A stretch of DNA of 64,000 bases from Pseudomonas baltica. Lineage in GTDB: Bacteria; Pseudomonadota; Gammaproteobacteria; Pseudomonadales; Pseudomonadaceae. The first letter of the stretch is position 1. Every line of letters starts with the position of its first letter. Where the stretch lies: assembly GCF_014235765.1 (NCBI RefSeq), contig NZ_JACMYH010000005.1, positions 1-64,000 of the forward strand, written 5' to 3'. A program made the translations under genes and the position numbers. Below the pieces are notes generated by a model that was not told where the DNA came from, ran no database searches, and saw only the letters and a program-made list of their open reading frames with translations. This document shows positions 33,057-42,546 of this stretch, in pieces.

Positions 33057-34052
33057 CTATTTGATGGCACGATAGACCTTGAAGCCGCGCCCCTCGGACA
33101 GCGTCTGGCAGCGCCCGAAAGCGCCCTCGATCAGCGGTTGATAACGCAGGAAACTATTGGCAACCAAGCGAAGTTCGCCGCCTTTTTTCAGATGTTGGCT
33201 GGATTTTTCCAGCAGATTCTCTGCGGCGTGGTAGCTGGTGTGCACCCCGGCATGGAACGGCGGATTGCTGATGATGGCATCCAGATGCAGCGGCGCGGCG
33301 TCGATACCGTCACCGGTAATGACATCGGCATCCAGCCCGTTGGCCGCCAGGGTCAGACGGCTGCTGGCGGTGGCGAAGGCATCGACATCGAGCAAGGTCA
33401 GCTGGTTGTCCGGGTAGCGCCGCTTGAGACTGGCGCCGACCACGCCGGCGCCGCAGCCGAAGTCCAGCAGATGGCCGCGAGGAAGGCCACCGATGTGATC
33501 GAGCAGCAGTTCGGTACCACGGTCCAGCCGACCATGGCTGAATACCCCCGGCAGGCTGATCACGGTCAACGGCTCACCGGCGATCTCCAGCTCATAGCGC
33601 TGCGCCAGGCTTTCCAGGTCCACGGCCGCTGGTGCCTGGTCGACAGTCACCTGCCACAGCTGGCAATGCCGTGCGCTGTCCAGCTTGCGCGGTTTGCCGA
33701 AGGCATGCAGCAACTTCGCCGCGCCCTCGATGCCGCCACGCTTCTCGCCCACCAGGTACAGCTCACGCCCCTGCAACCGAGCGGCCAGGGCATTGAGCAG
33801 GTAGCTGGTCAGGTCGCGGGACTTGGGCAGGAACAACACCGCGCCATCGAACGGCGTCTCGGGGACGTTGACGCCGAAATGGCTGCGACCCTCGAAGCGC
33901 GCGTCCAGCGCTGCCTGGTCGCCGGCATGCCAGCACCAGCCGGCGGCGTTCGGCAACTGGCCGAAGAGGTCGTCGGCAGGCAGCCCGGCCAGCAGCAGTT
34001 GCCCTTGAAACAAGTTGGCCTGACGAAGCAGCACTTCACTGCGCGGGTCCAT
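33057..34052 (-). CDS. rsmC: 16S rRNA (guanine1207-N2)-methyltransferase
   Basis: 331-aa RsmC with a degenerate N-terminal methyltransferase-like domain (1-150) and an active C-terminal domain. The SAM motif LLDFGCGAGVVGASL and the catalytic NPPF (in IISNPPFHAGVHT) lie in the second half. Modifies the small ribosomal subunit. Length and motifs fit the family; a paralogous RlmG assignment is less likely. Confidence 0.88.
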   Translation of the reverse strand: MDPRSEVLLRQANLFQGQLLLAGLPADDLFGQLPNAAGWCWHAGDQAALDARFEGRSHFGVNVPETPFDGAVLFLPKSRDLTSYLLNALAARLQGRELYLVGEKRGGIEGAAKLLHAFGKPRKLDSARHCQLWQVTVDQAPAAVDLESLAQRYELEIAGEPLTVISLPGVFSHGRLDRGTELLLDHIGGLPRGHLLDFGCGAGVVGASLKRRYPDNQLTLLDVDAFATASSRLTLAANGLDADVITGDGIDAAPLHLDAIISNPPFHAGVHTSYHAAENLLEKSSQHLKKGGELRLVANSFLRYQPLIEGAFGRCQTLSEGRGFKVYRAIK

Positions 34053-34100
34053 GGGAGGGCTCCTGGCAAAAGCGCGGATTCTAGCAGACCAGGGCCGGTT

Positions 34101-35060
34101 TCAGACGCTGCGGATGGGCTGGCCAGCGAAGAAGGCCGTGGCATTTTCCGCCAGTTGGCCAATGATGCGCTGGCGCGCCTCGACACTGCCCCAGGCACTG
34201 TGCGGGGTAATGATCAGGCGTGGGATATCGTCGGCCAACAGGGGGTTGCCGTCTACCGGTGGCTCGACGCTGAGCACGTCGGTGGCCGCACCGCCCAGGT
34301 GGCCACGACGCAAGGCATCGGCCAGGGCCTGCTCGTCGATGATGCCGCCGCGCGCGGTGTTGACCACGAAGGCGCTGGGCTTGAGCAGCGCCAGCTCGGG
34401 TGCGCCGATCATGTGTCGGGTGTGCTCGTTGAGCGGGCAGTGCAGGGTCAGCGCGTCGATCTGCGGCAGCAGTTCATGCAGCGGCAGGCGATCTGCGCGT
34501 GCCGGGCGGCCGGGAATCTGCCCCGACAGCACGCGCATGCCGAAGGCTTCGGCCAGCCTGGCAACCGCGCCGCCCAGCTCGCCATGGCCCAGCAGGCCGA
34601 GGGTCTTGCCCTCCAGTTCGACGATGGGGAAATCCAGCAGGCAGAACTGCTTGGCTTGCTGCCATTTGCCGGCCGCGATGGCGCGCTGATAGTCGGGCAG
34701 TCGGGTCGCCAGGGCGAGCAACAGCATCAAGGTGTGCTGGGCCACCGATGGGGTGCCGTAGCCCTGACAGTTGCACACGGTGATACCCAGCTTGCGCGCG
34801 GCCGCAAGGTCGACGTTGTTGGTGCCCGTGGCCGACACCAGTACCAGCTTGAGGTCCGGGCAGGCCTGCAGGGTCGCGGCATTCAGGGCGATCTTGTTGC
34901 TGATGACCACGTTCAGGCCGCGCAGGCGCTCGGGCAGTTGCGCAGGCGTCGTGCTGGGGTAGAACTGCAGGTCTTCGAAGCAGGCCTTGAGCGCGGCAGG
35001 GTCCAGGTCACCCAGGTCCAGGGAGCTGTAGTCGAGGAAGGCGGCACGGGTAGCGGGCAT
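34101..35060 (-). CDS. D-2-hydroxyacid dehydrogenase (glycerate/hydroxypyruvate type)
   Basis: 319-aa NAD-dependent oxidoreductase. The NAD motif LGLLGHGELGGAVARLA lies near residues 150-166; the catalytic Arg (NTARGGIID), Glu and His (ITPHSAWGS) are all present. The substrate may be glycerate/hydroxypyruvate, to judge from similarity to HprA-like enzymes. I start at ATG 35058-35060 (MPATRAAFLDYSSL) rather than at the distant upstream ATG. Confidence 0.88.
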   Translation of the reverse strand: MPATRAAFLDYSSLDLGDLDPAALKACFEDLQFYPSTTPAQLPERLRGLNVVISNKIALNAATLQACPDLKLVLVSATGTNNVDLAAARKLGITVCNCQGYGTPSVAQHTLMLLLALATRLPDYQRAIAAGKWQQAKQFCLLDFPIVELEGKTLGLLGHGELGGAVARLAEAFGMRVLSGQIPGRPARADRLPLHELLPQIDALTLHCPLNEHTRHMIGAPELALLKPSAFVVNTARGGIIDEQALADALRRGHLGGAATDVLSVEPPVDGNPLLADDIPRLIITPHSAWGSVEARQRIIGQLAENATAFFAGQPIRSV

Positions 35061-35207
35061 GGGTGAACCTCTTGAAGGGGATGTGGATGTTCTACCATAG
35101 CTGCTGGATGAAAATCTTGTGGCCCTGGCCTGCTGACCTGAGGTAGCGTCCGGGGCTGTTTTTTGCAATCACCGTGTTTGCATCTGCCGCGCCTGGAGCC
35201 TGCCGTC

Positions 35208-35837
35208 ATGTACTGGACCGAATTTCTCACCGTTGCCTTCATCCACTTGCTGGCGGTGGCCAGCCCGGGTCCGGATTTTGCGGTGGTGGTGCGCGAAAGC
35301 GTCAGCCACGGACGCCGGGCCGGTCTGTGGACCGCGCTGGGGGTGGGCACGGCGATCTTCGTCCACGTGGGCTATTCACTGCTGGGGATCGGCCTGATCG
35401 TGTCCCAGTCCATCGTGCTGTTCAATGTGCTGAAGTGGGCCGCTGCGGCGTACCTGCTCTACATCGGTTTCAAGGCCCTGCGCGCCAAGCCGGCCGCGGT
35501 CGACGTGCAGGCCAGCAGCGCGGCGCCGGTCCAGCGCACGCCCAAGGGCGCGTATGTGGCCGGGTTCATGACCAATGGCCTGAACCCCAAGGCCACCTTG
35601 TTCTTTCTTTCCCTGTTTACCGTGGTCATCAGTCCGCACACGCCGCTGCCGGTGCAGGCCGGTTACGGCGTGTACCTGGCGCTGGCCACGGCGCTGTGGT
35701 TCTGCCTGGTCGCCATGCTGTTCAGCCAGCGCCGGGTGCGCGAAGGCTTCGCGCGCATGGGCCATTGGTTCGACCGCGCCATGGGCGTGGTGCTGGTGGC
35801 GCTGGGGGTGAAGATCGCCCTCAGTGAAATACGCTGA
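35208..35837 (+). CDS. LysE/RhtB-family amino-acid exporter
   Basis: 209-aa inner-membrane protein with about six transmembrane helices. The family signature ASPGPDFAVVVRESVSHG is at residues 18-35 and GLNPKATLFFLSLF at about 125. Exports amino acids or related metabolites; substrate not predictable. ATG 35208 follows GGAG at about 9 nt. Confidence 0.9.
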   Translation: MYWTEFLTVAFIHLLAVASPGPDFAVVVRESVSHGRRAGLWTALGVGTAIFVHVGYSLLGIGLIVSQSIVLFNVLKWAAAAYLLYIGFKALRAKPAAVDVQASSAAPVQRTPKGAYVAGFMTNGLNPKATLFFLSLFTVVISPHTPLPVQAGYGVYLALATALWFCLVAMLFSQRRVREGFARMGHWFDRAMGVVLVALGVKIALSEIR

Positions 35838-35935
35838 AACCTGCCGCGCGCTGGCGTCGGATAGCGCTTCTGGCTGGCTATAATGGCGGCGCAGTGCCCC
35901 TTGCCAGCACCCTAACGAACAGAGAACAGCGGAAC

Positions 35936-35953
35936 ATGGATCAGCGTCGATGA
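35936..35953 (+). other. Five-codon leader frame (MDQRR) overlapping the DUF1302 start
   Basis: ATG 35936 opens a 5-codon frame whose TGA overlaps the next ATG by 4 bp. The main ATG has no good ribosome-binding site of its own, so re-initiation after this mini-frame could set its expression. It may equally be chance. Confidence 0.3.
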
Positions 35954-37824
35954 ACTCAGTACACCTGTCCTGTCGCCGGGCCAGATTACCCCTGGCAGTT
36001 GGTCTGGCGACGCTTGCCGGGCCGGCGCTTGCCGTCAGCTTCAACATCGGCGAAATCGAGGGGCAGTTCGATACCGCGCTGTCGGTCGGCGCCAGCTGGT
36101 CCACGGCCGGGGCGAACCGCAACCTGATCGGCGCCAACAATGGTGGCTCGGGCCTGTCGCAGACAGCCGACGACGGTCGCTTGAACTTCAAAAAGGGCGA
36201 AACCTTTTCAAAGGTCTTCAAAGGGCTGCACGACCTGGAACTGAAATACGGCGACAGCGGCGTGTTCATTCGCGGCAAGTACTGGTACGACTTCGAACTC
36301 AAGGACGAAGGCCGTCCCTTCAAGGACATCAGCGACGTCCATCGCAAGGAGGCCGCGCAGTCCTCCGGCGCGCAGCTTCTCGACGCGTTCGTCTACCACA
36401 ACTACGCCATCGCCGATCAGCCAGGCGGCGTTCGTCTGGGCAAGCAGGTGGTCAGTTGGGGCGAGAGCACCTTCATCCAGAATGGCATCAACGCCCTCAA
36501 CCCGATCGACGTCTCGGCCTTGCGCCGACCCGGTGCCGAGATCAAGGAAGGGCTGGTCCCGGTCAATCTGTTCTACGTCTCGCAGAGCCTGACCGACAAC
36601 CTCTCGGCCGAGGCCTTCTACCAGCTCGAATGGGACCAGACGGTGGCTGACAACTGCGGCACGTTCTTCGCCCGGGCAGACGTTGCCGCCGATGGCTGCA
36701 GCGACAATCTGCGCCTGCTGAGCAAGCGCTCGGGCCTGCCTGCCGCTGATCTTCCAGCGCTTGCCGCTGCCGGTGTGAATGTCAACGAGGAGGGGGTGCT
36801 GGTGCGCCGCGGTGCGGACCGCGATGCGCGCGACAGTGGCCAGTTCGGCGTGGCGCTGCACTACAACTACGACCCCCTGGACACCGAGTTCGGTGCCTAC
36901 TTGATGAATTACCACAGCCGCCTGCCGCTGTTCAACGCCACCGGCGCATCGACCGCGACCTATGCGTCAGCGTCGCGCGCCGGGGCCTTGGCGCCGTTGC
37001 TGGTGGCCGGCAATTCCAGCTACTTCTACGACTACCCCGAAGACATTCGTCTTTACGGGCTGAGCTTTTCCACCACGCTGCCTACCGGCACTGCCTGGAG
37101 TGGCGAAGTCAGCTACCGGCCCAATGCACCGGTGCAGCTCAACACCACCGACATTCTCTATGCCGGTGCGCGCCCGCTGGGCGGCACCTACAGCAATGCG
37201 TCGCTGCTCGACGGCACGCCCGGCCAGGACTTGAAGGGCTACCGCCGCAAGGAAATCACCCAGCTGCAGACCACCCTGACGCATTTCTTCGATCAGGTCA
37301 TGGGCGCAGATCGGTTGACCGTGGTGGGCGAGGTAGGCGTTACCCATGTCGGTGGCCTGGAGAGCAGTTCGCGCAGGCGCTACGGTCGCGACGCGGTGCA
37401 TGGTCCCGGTGCGTTGCCCGCCACCAATGGCCTGGACACCTGCGCAACCCTGCTCAACAGCGCTACCCTGGCCGCTGCGGGTCCAGGTGCCTCGACCAGC
37501 AATCGTTCGCGCAACTGCACCGACGGCGGTTTTACCACCAGCACCGCATGGGGCTATCGTGCCCGCGCCATCTGGGACTACAACAGCGTGCTCGCCGGGA
37601 TCAACCTGCGCCCCAGCGTGGCGTGGTCGCACGATGTGTCCGGCTATTCGCCGAGCCCCGGCGGCAACTTCGAGGAAGGTCGCAAGGCGGTCAGCCTCGG
37701 GCTCGATGCCGAGTACCAGAACACCTACACGGCGAGCCTGTCGTACACCAACTTCTTCGACGGCAAGTACACCACGGTGGATGACCGCGACTTCCTCGAA
37801 CTCAGCTTCGGCGTGCATTTTTAA
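35950..37824 (+). CDS. DUF1302-family outer-membrane protein
   Basis: 624-aa protein with a signal peptide (cleaved near PALA, about residue 27) and a long beta-rich body ending in an aromatic C terminus (LELSFGVHF), typical of outer-membrane barrels. DUF1302 proteins usually pair with a DUF1329 lipoprotein and an RND transporter in hydrophobic-compound uptake or export. No such partners are adjacent here. The gene is preceded by a 5-codon frame (35936-35953) whose stop overlaps its start (ATGA), and by a TATAAT at 35879-35884. Confidence 0.85.
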   Translation: MNSVHLSCRRARLPLAVGLATLAGPALAVSFNIGEIEGQFDTALSVGASWSTAGANRNLIGANNGGSGLSQTADDGRLNFKKGETFSKVFKGLHDLELKYGDSGVFIRGKYWYDFELKDEGRPFKDISDVHRKEAAQSSGAQLLDAFVYHNYAIADQPGGVRLGKQVVSWGESTFIQNGINALNPIDVSALRRPGAEIKEGLVPVNLFYVSQSLTDNLSAEAFYQLEWDQTVADNCGTFFARADVAADGCSDNLRLLSKRSGLPAADLPALAAAGVNVNEEGVLVRRGADRDARDSGQFGVALHYNYDPLDTEFGAYLMNYHSRLPLFNATGASTATYASASRAGALAPLLVAGNSSYFYDYPEDIRLYGLSFSTTLPTGTAWSGEVSYRPNAPVQLNTTDILYAGARPLGGTYSNASLLDGTPGQDLKGYRRKEITQLQTTLTHFFDQVMGADRLTVVGEVGVTHVGGLESSSRRRYGRDAVHGPGALPATNGLDTCATLLNSATLAAAGPGASTSNRSRNCTDGGFTTSTAWGYRARAIWDYNSVLAGINLRPSVAWSHDVSGYSPSPGGNFEEGRKAVSLGLDAEYQNTYTASLSYTNFFDGKYTTVDDRDFLELSFGVHF

Positions 37825-37971
37825 GCGGCTCTTTGCAAGCTGCAGGCGTCGAGCCTGGTCGGCCCGGTGTGGGGAATCTTTCCCGGGGTTTGCCGTCCAA
37901 AGCAGTCATAGGTCCATGACCCGCCGTATTTTGTTTTGCAGATTTCCGCCTTCTTGTAGTAGGAGTTGCCC

Positions 37972-38670
37972 ATGTTTACCTCGCGTCGCTTGATCACTGC
38001 CGCCGCTGCCATCGCCCTGTTGTCCGGGTGCGCGTCGCAGAATCCGTATGAAAACCAGGGCCAGGCCCAGGGTTCGTCGGGCATCAGCAAGACCGCCAAG
38101 TATGGCGGGCTGGGTGCACTGGCCGGTGCCGTGGCCGGTGCCGCCATCGACCACAACAACCGCGGCAAGGGTGCCTTGATCGGCGCTGCCGTGGCGGGTG
38201 CCGCTTCGGCAGGCTATGGCTACTACGCCGACCGCCAGGAAGCCGCGCTGCGTGAAAGCATGGCCAACACCGGGGTCGAAGTGCAGCGCCAGGGCGATCA
38301 GATCAAACTGATCATGCCGGGCAACATCACCTTCGCCACCGACTCGTCGAACATCTCCAGCAGCTTCTACTCGCCATTGAACAACCTGGGCAATTCGTTC
38401 AAGCAGTTCAACGAGAACAACATCGAGATCGTCGGCTACACCGACAGCACCGGCAGCCGCCAGCACAACATGGACCTGTCGCTGCAACGCGCCCAGGCGG
38501 TCAGCAACTACCTGACCTCCCAGGGTGTCGATGGCTCGCGCCTGTCGGTCCGCGGCGCAGGTCCCGACCAGCCGATCGCCAGCAATGCCGACGCCAACGG
38601 CCGCGCCCAGAACCGCCGTGTCGAAGTCAACCTCAAGCCGATTCCAGGCCAGCAATACCCGCAGCAGTAA
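37972..38670 (+). CDS. OmpA-family lipoprotein (YiaD-like)
   Basis: 232-aa lipoprotein with the signal ending in LSGC (Cys20). A glycine-zipper segment (GGLGALAGAVAGAAID, then GALIGAAVAGAASAGYG) spans about 47-85. A C-terminal OmpA peptidoglycan-binding domain (about 100-228) has NIEIVGYTDSTGS and NRRVEVNLKP. It should tie the outer membrane to the cell wall. ATG 37972 follows AGGAG (37961-37965) at 6 nt. Confidence 0.93.
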   Translation: MFTSRRLITAAAAIALLSGCASQNPYENQGQAQGSSGISKTAKYGGLGALAGAVAGAAIDHNNRGKGALIGAAVAGAASAGYGYYADRQEAALRESMANTGVEVQRQGDQIKLIMPGNITFATDSSNISSSFYSPLNNLGNSFKQFNENNIEIVGYTDSTGSRQHNMDLSLQRAQAVSNYLTSQGVDGSRLSVRGAGPDQPIASNADANGRAQNRRVEVNLKPIPGQQYPQQ

Positions 38671-38683
38671 TCACTGCTTCGGC

Positions 38684-38720
38684 CATGAAAAATCCCGCTC
38701 TGACAGCGGGATTTTTCATG
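38684..38720. terminator. Bidirectional terminator between convergent genes
   Basis: A perfect 16-bp stem (38684-38699 with 38705-38720) with A/T runs on both sides lies between the OmpA lipoprotein gene and the convergent acyltransferase gene. Confidence 0.9.
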
Positions 38721-38725
38721 GGTGA

Positions 38726-39604
38726 TCAGTGTGTCTCGAGTCGCTCGAGCGTCGCGTCCTTCTGCGTCCACAGCGCGTTGACCCATGCCTGGAAGCGAGC
38801 CCGGTACTCGTCGTCCTGATCGTAGCTGTGGCCGATGAATTGCGCCGGAATCGGCAGCTCTTCGAACAGCACATGAATCTCGCCCACCCGACCGCACAGC
38901 AGATCCCAGAACCCGGGGGCGCCCTTGGGATAGAACACCGTCACGTCGACCATCGACTGCAGTTGCTCGCCCATGGCATCGAGCACGAAAGCAATGCCAC
39001 CGGCCTTGGGCTTGAGCAGGTGGCGAAACGGTGATGCCTGGGCCGCGTGCTTGGCCGGGGTGAAGCGCGTGCCTTCGGCGAAGTTGAAGATGGCGGTCGG
39101 CTTGCCGCGAAACTTGGCGCAGGCGCGCCGCGTGGTGAGCAGGTCTTCGCCTTTCTTTTCCGGGTGCCTGGCCAGGTAGGCCTTGGAGTAGCGTTTCATG
39201 AACGGGAAGCCGAGCGCCCACCAGGCCAGGCCAATGACCGGCACCCAGATGAGCTCGCGCTTGAGGAAGAACTTCAGCGGGCGAATGCGCCGGTTCAGCA
39301 CGTATTGCAGCACGAGGATATCGACCCAACTCTGGTGGTTGCTGGTCACCAGGTAGGAGTGCTGGTAGTCCAGGCCCTGCAAGCCCTCGACTTTCCAGCC
39401 GATACCGCCGAGCAGGTTCATCCAGGCCTTGTTGTTGCTGATCCAGGCTTCGTGGATGTGGCGCATCAGTTCGTCGGTCACACGCTGCGCCGCCGCGAAC
39501 GGCAGGCACAGCTTGATCAGGCTGACGATGAACAGCGGCGTGCAGCAAACGAGGGTGTTCAGCGCTAGCAGCAGCGCGGCGCACAGGCCGGTAAGCGTTT
39601 TCAA
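38726..39604 (-). CDS. Inner-membrane acyltransferase (YihG/PlsC-like)
   Basis: 292-aa lysophosphatidate acyltransferase-type enzyme. It has an N-terminal membrane segment (about 5-32), the catalytic NHQSWVD (HX4D, about 88-94) and substrate motif NFAEGTRFTP. YihG-type enzymes adjust the acyl composition of phospholipids. It lies 10 bp downstream of pta on the same strand and may be co-transcribed. Confidence 0.9.
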   Translation of the reverse strand: MKTLTGLCAALLLALNTLVCCTPLFIVSLIKLCLPFAAAQRVTDELMRHIHEAWISNNKAWMNLLGGIGWKVEGLQGLDYQHSYLVTSNHQSWVDILVLQYVLNRRIRPLKFFLKRELIWVPVIGLAWWALGFPFMKRYSKAYLARHPEKKGEDLLTTRRACAKFRGKPTAIFNFAEGTRFTPAKHAAQASPFRHLLKPKAGGIAFVLDAMGEQLQSMVDVTVFYPKGAPGFWDLLCGRVGEIHVLFEELPIPAQFIGHSYDQDDEYRARFQAWVNALWTQKDATLERLETH

Positions 39605-39614
39605 GAGAAGGGTC

Positions 39615-41711
39615 CTAGAGGTCGATGGTGCGGTTGGCCTGGATGGCAGTCAGGGCAATGGTGTAGACGATGTCATCGACTTGAGCGCCACGCGGCAGGT
39701 CGTTGACCGGTTTGCGCAGTCCTTGCAGCATCGGCCCCAGGCTCACGCAATCGGCGCTGCGCTGGACCGCCTTGTACGTGGTGTTGCCGGTGTTCAGGTC
39801 GGGAAACACGAACACCGTCGCGCGGCCGGCGACCCGGCTGTCCGGGGCCAGTTGGCGCGCCACGTTTTCATTGGCGGCCGCGTCGTATTGCAGCGGGCCG
39901 TCGATCAGCAGGTCGCGCTGGATCTCCTGGGCCAACTGGGTGGCCTCACGCACCTTCTCGACTTCTTCGCCACTGGCCGAGTTGCCACTCGAATAGCTGA
40001 TCATCGCCACTCGCGCGGCAATGCCGAAGGCTTCGGCGGAGTCGGCGCTCTGCAGGGCGATCTCTGCCAGTTCCGCAGCGCTGGGGTGCGGGTTCATCAC
40101 GCAGTCGCCATACACCAGCACCTGATCGGGGAACAGCATGAAGAACACCGAGGACACCAGGCTGCAGCCGGGCGCGGTCTTGATCAACTGCAGGGCCGGG
40201 CGGATGGTGTTGGCGGTGGAGTGGACGATGCCCGACACCAGACCATCCACTTCATCCAGGGCCAGCATCATGGTGCCGATCACCACGTTGTCTTCCAGCT
40301 GCTGCTCGGCCATGGGCGCGTTCAGGCTTTTGCTCTTGCGCAGGGCAACCATCGGCTCCACATAGCGACCGCGGATGAGGTCGGGGTCGAGTATCTCGAG
40401 CCCTTCGGGCAGCGCGATGCCGTGGGCGCTGGCGACCGCCTGCACCTCGTCTGGCTTGGCCAGCAGCACGCAGCGTGCAATGCCGCGCGTCTGGCAGATG
40501 GCGGCCGCCTGGATGGTCAGGGGGTCGTGACCTTCGGGCAGCACGATGCGCTTGTCGGCCTGTTGCGCGCGTTGGATCAGCTGATAGCGGAATACCGCCG
40601 GTGACAGGCGCAGTTCGCGCGGGGTACCACAGCGCTGGTGCAACCATTGGGCATCCAGATGGCCAGCGACGAAATCGGTGATGATCTCCGCGCGCTCGCG
40701 GTCATCAATGGGGATTTCCTTGTTCAGCTGGTTCAGGCGCGTGGCGGTGTCATAGGATCCCGTGCTCACCGACAGCACCGGCAGGCCGGCCTGCAAGGCG
40801 CCCCGACACAGCTCGAGAATGCGCGGGTCGGGCAGGGTGTCGCTGGTCAGCAGCAGCCCGGCCAGGGGCATGCCGTTCATGGCGGCCAGGCTCACTGCCA
40901 GAATGATGTCGTCACGGTCGCCTGGGGTGACCACCAGAACCCCCGGTTTGAGCAGCTGCACGGTATTGAGCACCGTGCGCGCGCAGATGATGATCTTGTT
41001 CATGCGCCGCTGCTCGTAGTCACCGGCGTTGATCACCTGGGCGCCGAGCAGCTCGGCCACGTCGCGCGTGCGCGGGGCGTTGAGGTCGGCCTGATAGGGA
41101 ATGCAGCCGAGCAGGCGAAAATCGCCGCCACGCAGCAGGGGCGAGTGTTCCTTGAGACGGGCGGCGAAGACGTCCATGCCTTCATCGGTGCGGACCTTGT
41201 TGAGGATGACGCCCAGCACCTTGGGATCACGCGGGCCCCCGAACAGTTGCGCCTGCAACTCGACCCGGCCGGAAAGCTCGGCGAGCACTTCGTTCTCGGC
41301 ACTCGACACCAGAATCACGTCGGCATCCAGGCTTTTCGCCAGATGCTGGTTGACCCTGGCCGCATAACTGGCGTGGCGCGTGGGCACCATGCCTTCGACG
41401 ATGACCACATCGTTGCCGACGCAGGCCTGCTGGTACAGCGTCAGGATCTCTTCGAGCAACTCGTCGAGCTGACCGTCGCCGAGCATGCGTTCCACATGGG
41501 CCAGGCCCAGGGGCTTGGGAGGTTGCAGGCCATGGGTACGGGCGACCAGTTCGGTCGAGCGTTCGGGGCCCTGATCGCCGGGATGTGGCTGGGCAATGGG
41601 CTTGAGAAAGCCGACTTTCAGGCCGGCGCGCTCCAGGGTGCGCACCAGCCCCAGGCTGATGGAGGTCAGGCCGACGCCAAAATCGGTCGGCGCGATGAAA
41701 AATGTTTGCAT
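39615..41711 (-). CDS. pta: Phosphate acetyltransferase (long, regulated form)
   Basis: 698-aa enzyme interconverting acetyl-CoA and acetyl phosphate. The N-terminal P-loop-like/BioD-like domain (MQTFFIAPTDFGVGLTS) and DRTGG domain (about 220-340) precede the C-terminal catalytic PTA_PTB domain (about 380-698). The start at 41709-41711 gives the family N terminus; the open frame extends 15 codons further. ackA is not adjacent in the window. A probable operon with the downstream acyltransferase. Confidence 0.95.
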   Translation of the reverse strand: MQTFFIAPTDFGVGLTSISLGLVRTLERAGLKVGFLKPIAQPHPGDQGPERSTELVARTHGLQPPKPLGLAHVERMLGDGQLDELLEEILTLYQQACVGNDVVIVEGMVPTRHASYAARVNQHLAKSLDADVILVSSAENEVLAELSGRVELQAQLFGGPRDPKVLGVILNKVRTDEGMDVFAARLKEHSPLLRGGDFRLLGCIPYQADLNAPRTRDVAELLGAQVINAGDYEQRRMNKIIICARTVLNTVQLLKPGVLVVTPGDRDDIILAVSLAAMNGMPLAGLLLTSDTLPDPRILELCRGALQAGLPVLSVSTGSYDTATRLNQLNKEIPIDDRERAEIITDFVAGHLDAQWLHQRCGTPRELRLSPAVFRYQLIQRAQQADKRIVLPEGHDPLTIQAAAICQTRGIARCVLLAKPDEVQAVASAHGIALPEGLEILDPDLIRGRYVEPMVALRKSKSLNAPMAEQQLEDNVVIGTMMLALDEVDGLVSGIVHSTANTIRPALQLIKTAPGCSLVSSVFFMLFPDQVLVYGDCVMNPHPSAAELAEIALQSADSAEAFGIAARVAMISYSSGNSASGEEVEKVREATQLAQEIQRDLLIDGPLQYDAAANENVARQLAPDSRVAGRATVFVFPDLNTGNTTYKAVQRSADCVSLGPMLQGLRKPVNDLPRGAQVDDIVYTIALTAIQANRTIDL

Positions 41712-41937
41712 GCGAGCTTCTCGGGTGAGCTTCGGGCTGCACGCTACAAGCATCACGCCACGGCCCGCAAGTAGAAACGAATCGCGCCGCGGGCAGTCAT
41801 AACCTCAAGATGCGTGCAGAAGGCCCAATGGCCGCGCGCATCGTGTCCGGTCGACCACTGGCCGAGTGGGTTCGCTTTCACGCCATCCCTTGGTTACACT
41901 TGGTCGTTCTACATTCTTATGCAAAAGGTCTTACCTC

Positions 41938-42423
41938 ATGCTGATCGCCGCCAACAAGGCTGTCTCCATCGAATACACCCTGACCAACGACGCCGGTGAG
42001 GTTATCGACAGCTCCGCCGGCGGCGCGCCGCTGGTCTATCTGCAGGGCGCTGGTAACATCATCCCCGGCCTGGAAAAGGCGCTGGACGGCAAGCAGGTCG
42101 GCGACGACCTGGACGTCGCCATCGAGCCTGAAGATGCCTATGGCGAGTACGCGGCCGAGCTGGTCAGCACCTTGTCGCGCAGCATGTTCGAAGGCGTCGA
42201 CGAGCTGGAAGTGGGCATGCAGTTCCACGCGTCCGCGCCTGATGGCCAGATGCAGATCGTGACCATCCGCGATCTGGATGGCGACGACGTCACCGTCGAC
42301 GGCAACCACCCGTTGGCCGGTCAGCGTCTGCACTTCAAGGTCAAGGTCGTCGACATCCGCGACGCCAGCCAGGAAGAAATTGCCCACGGCCACGTGCATG
42401 GCGAGGGTGGTCATCACCACTGA
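41938..42423 (+). CDS. slyD: FKBP-type peptidyl-prolyl isomerase SlyD
   Basis: 161-aa cytoplasmic isomerase and chaperone, with the FKBP domain (about 1-68 and 131-148) interrupted by the insert-in-flap chaperone domain (about 70-130). The His-rich tail (HGHVHGEGGHHH) can bind nickel. Motifs include LQGAGNIIPGLEKAL and EPEDAYGEY. A strong terminator follows. Confidence 0.94.
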   Translation: MLIAANKAVSIEYTLTNDAGEVIDSSAGGAPLVYLQGAGNIIPGLEKALDGKQVGDDLDVAIEPEDAYGEYAAELVSTLSRSMFEGVDELEVGMQFHASAPDGQMQIVTIRDLDGDDVTVDGNHPLAGQRLHFKVKVVDIRDASQEEIAHGHVHGEGGHHH

Positions 42424-42466
42424 TCTGGGCAAGGCGCTCTTGCGAGCGGCCAGGCGCAGATGCAAC

Positions 42467-42498
42467 AAGGGGCACGTCAACGACGTGCCCCTTTTTTT
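42467..42498 (+). terminator. Terminator of slyD
   Basis: A perfect 12-bp stem (42467-42478 with 42482-42493, 3-nt loop) is followed by a T-run, 44 bp after the slyD stop. Confidence 0.9.
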
Positions 42499-42518
42499 GC
42501 CCCGCCACATCGCTACCC

Positions 42519-42546
42519 CTGTAGGAGCGGTCAGCGGCCGCGAAGG
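42519..42546 (-). repeat. REP element overlapping a glycosyltransferase stop codon
   Basis: CTGTAGGAGCGGTCAGCGGC followed by CGCGAA matches the inverted REP family of the arrays at 31.2 and 32.2 kb. It extends 12-16 bp into the 3' end of the glycosyltransferase gene and supplies its last codons and stop. Confidence 0.75.
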
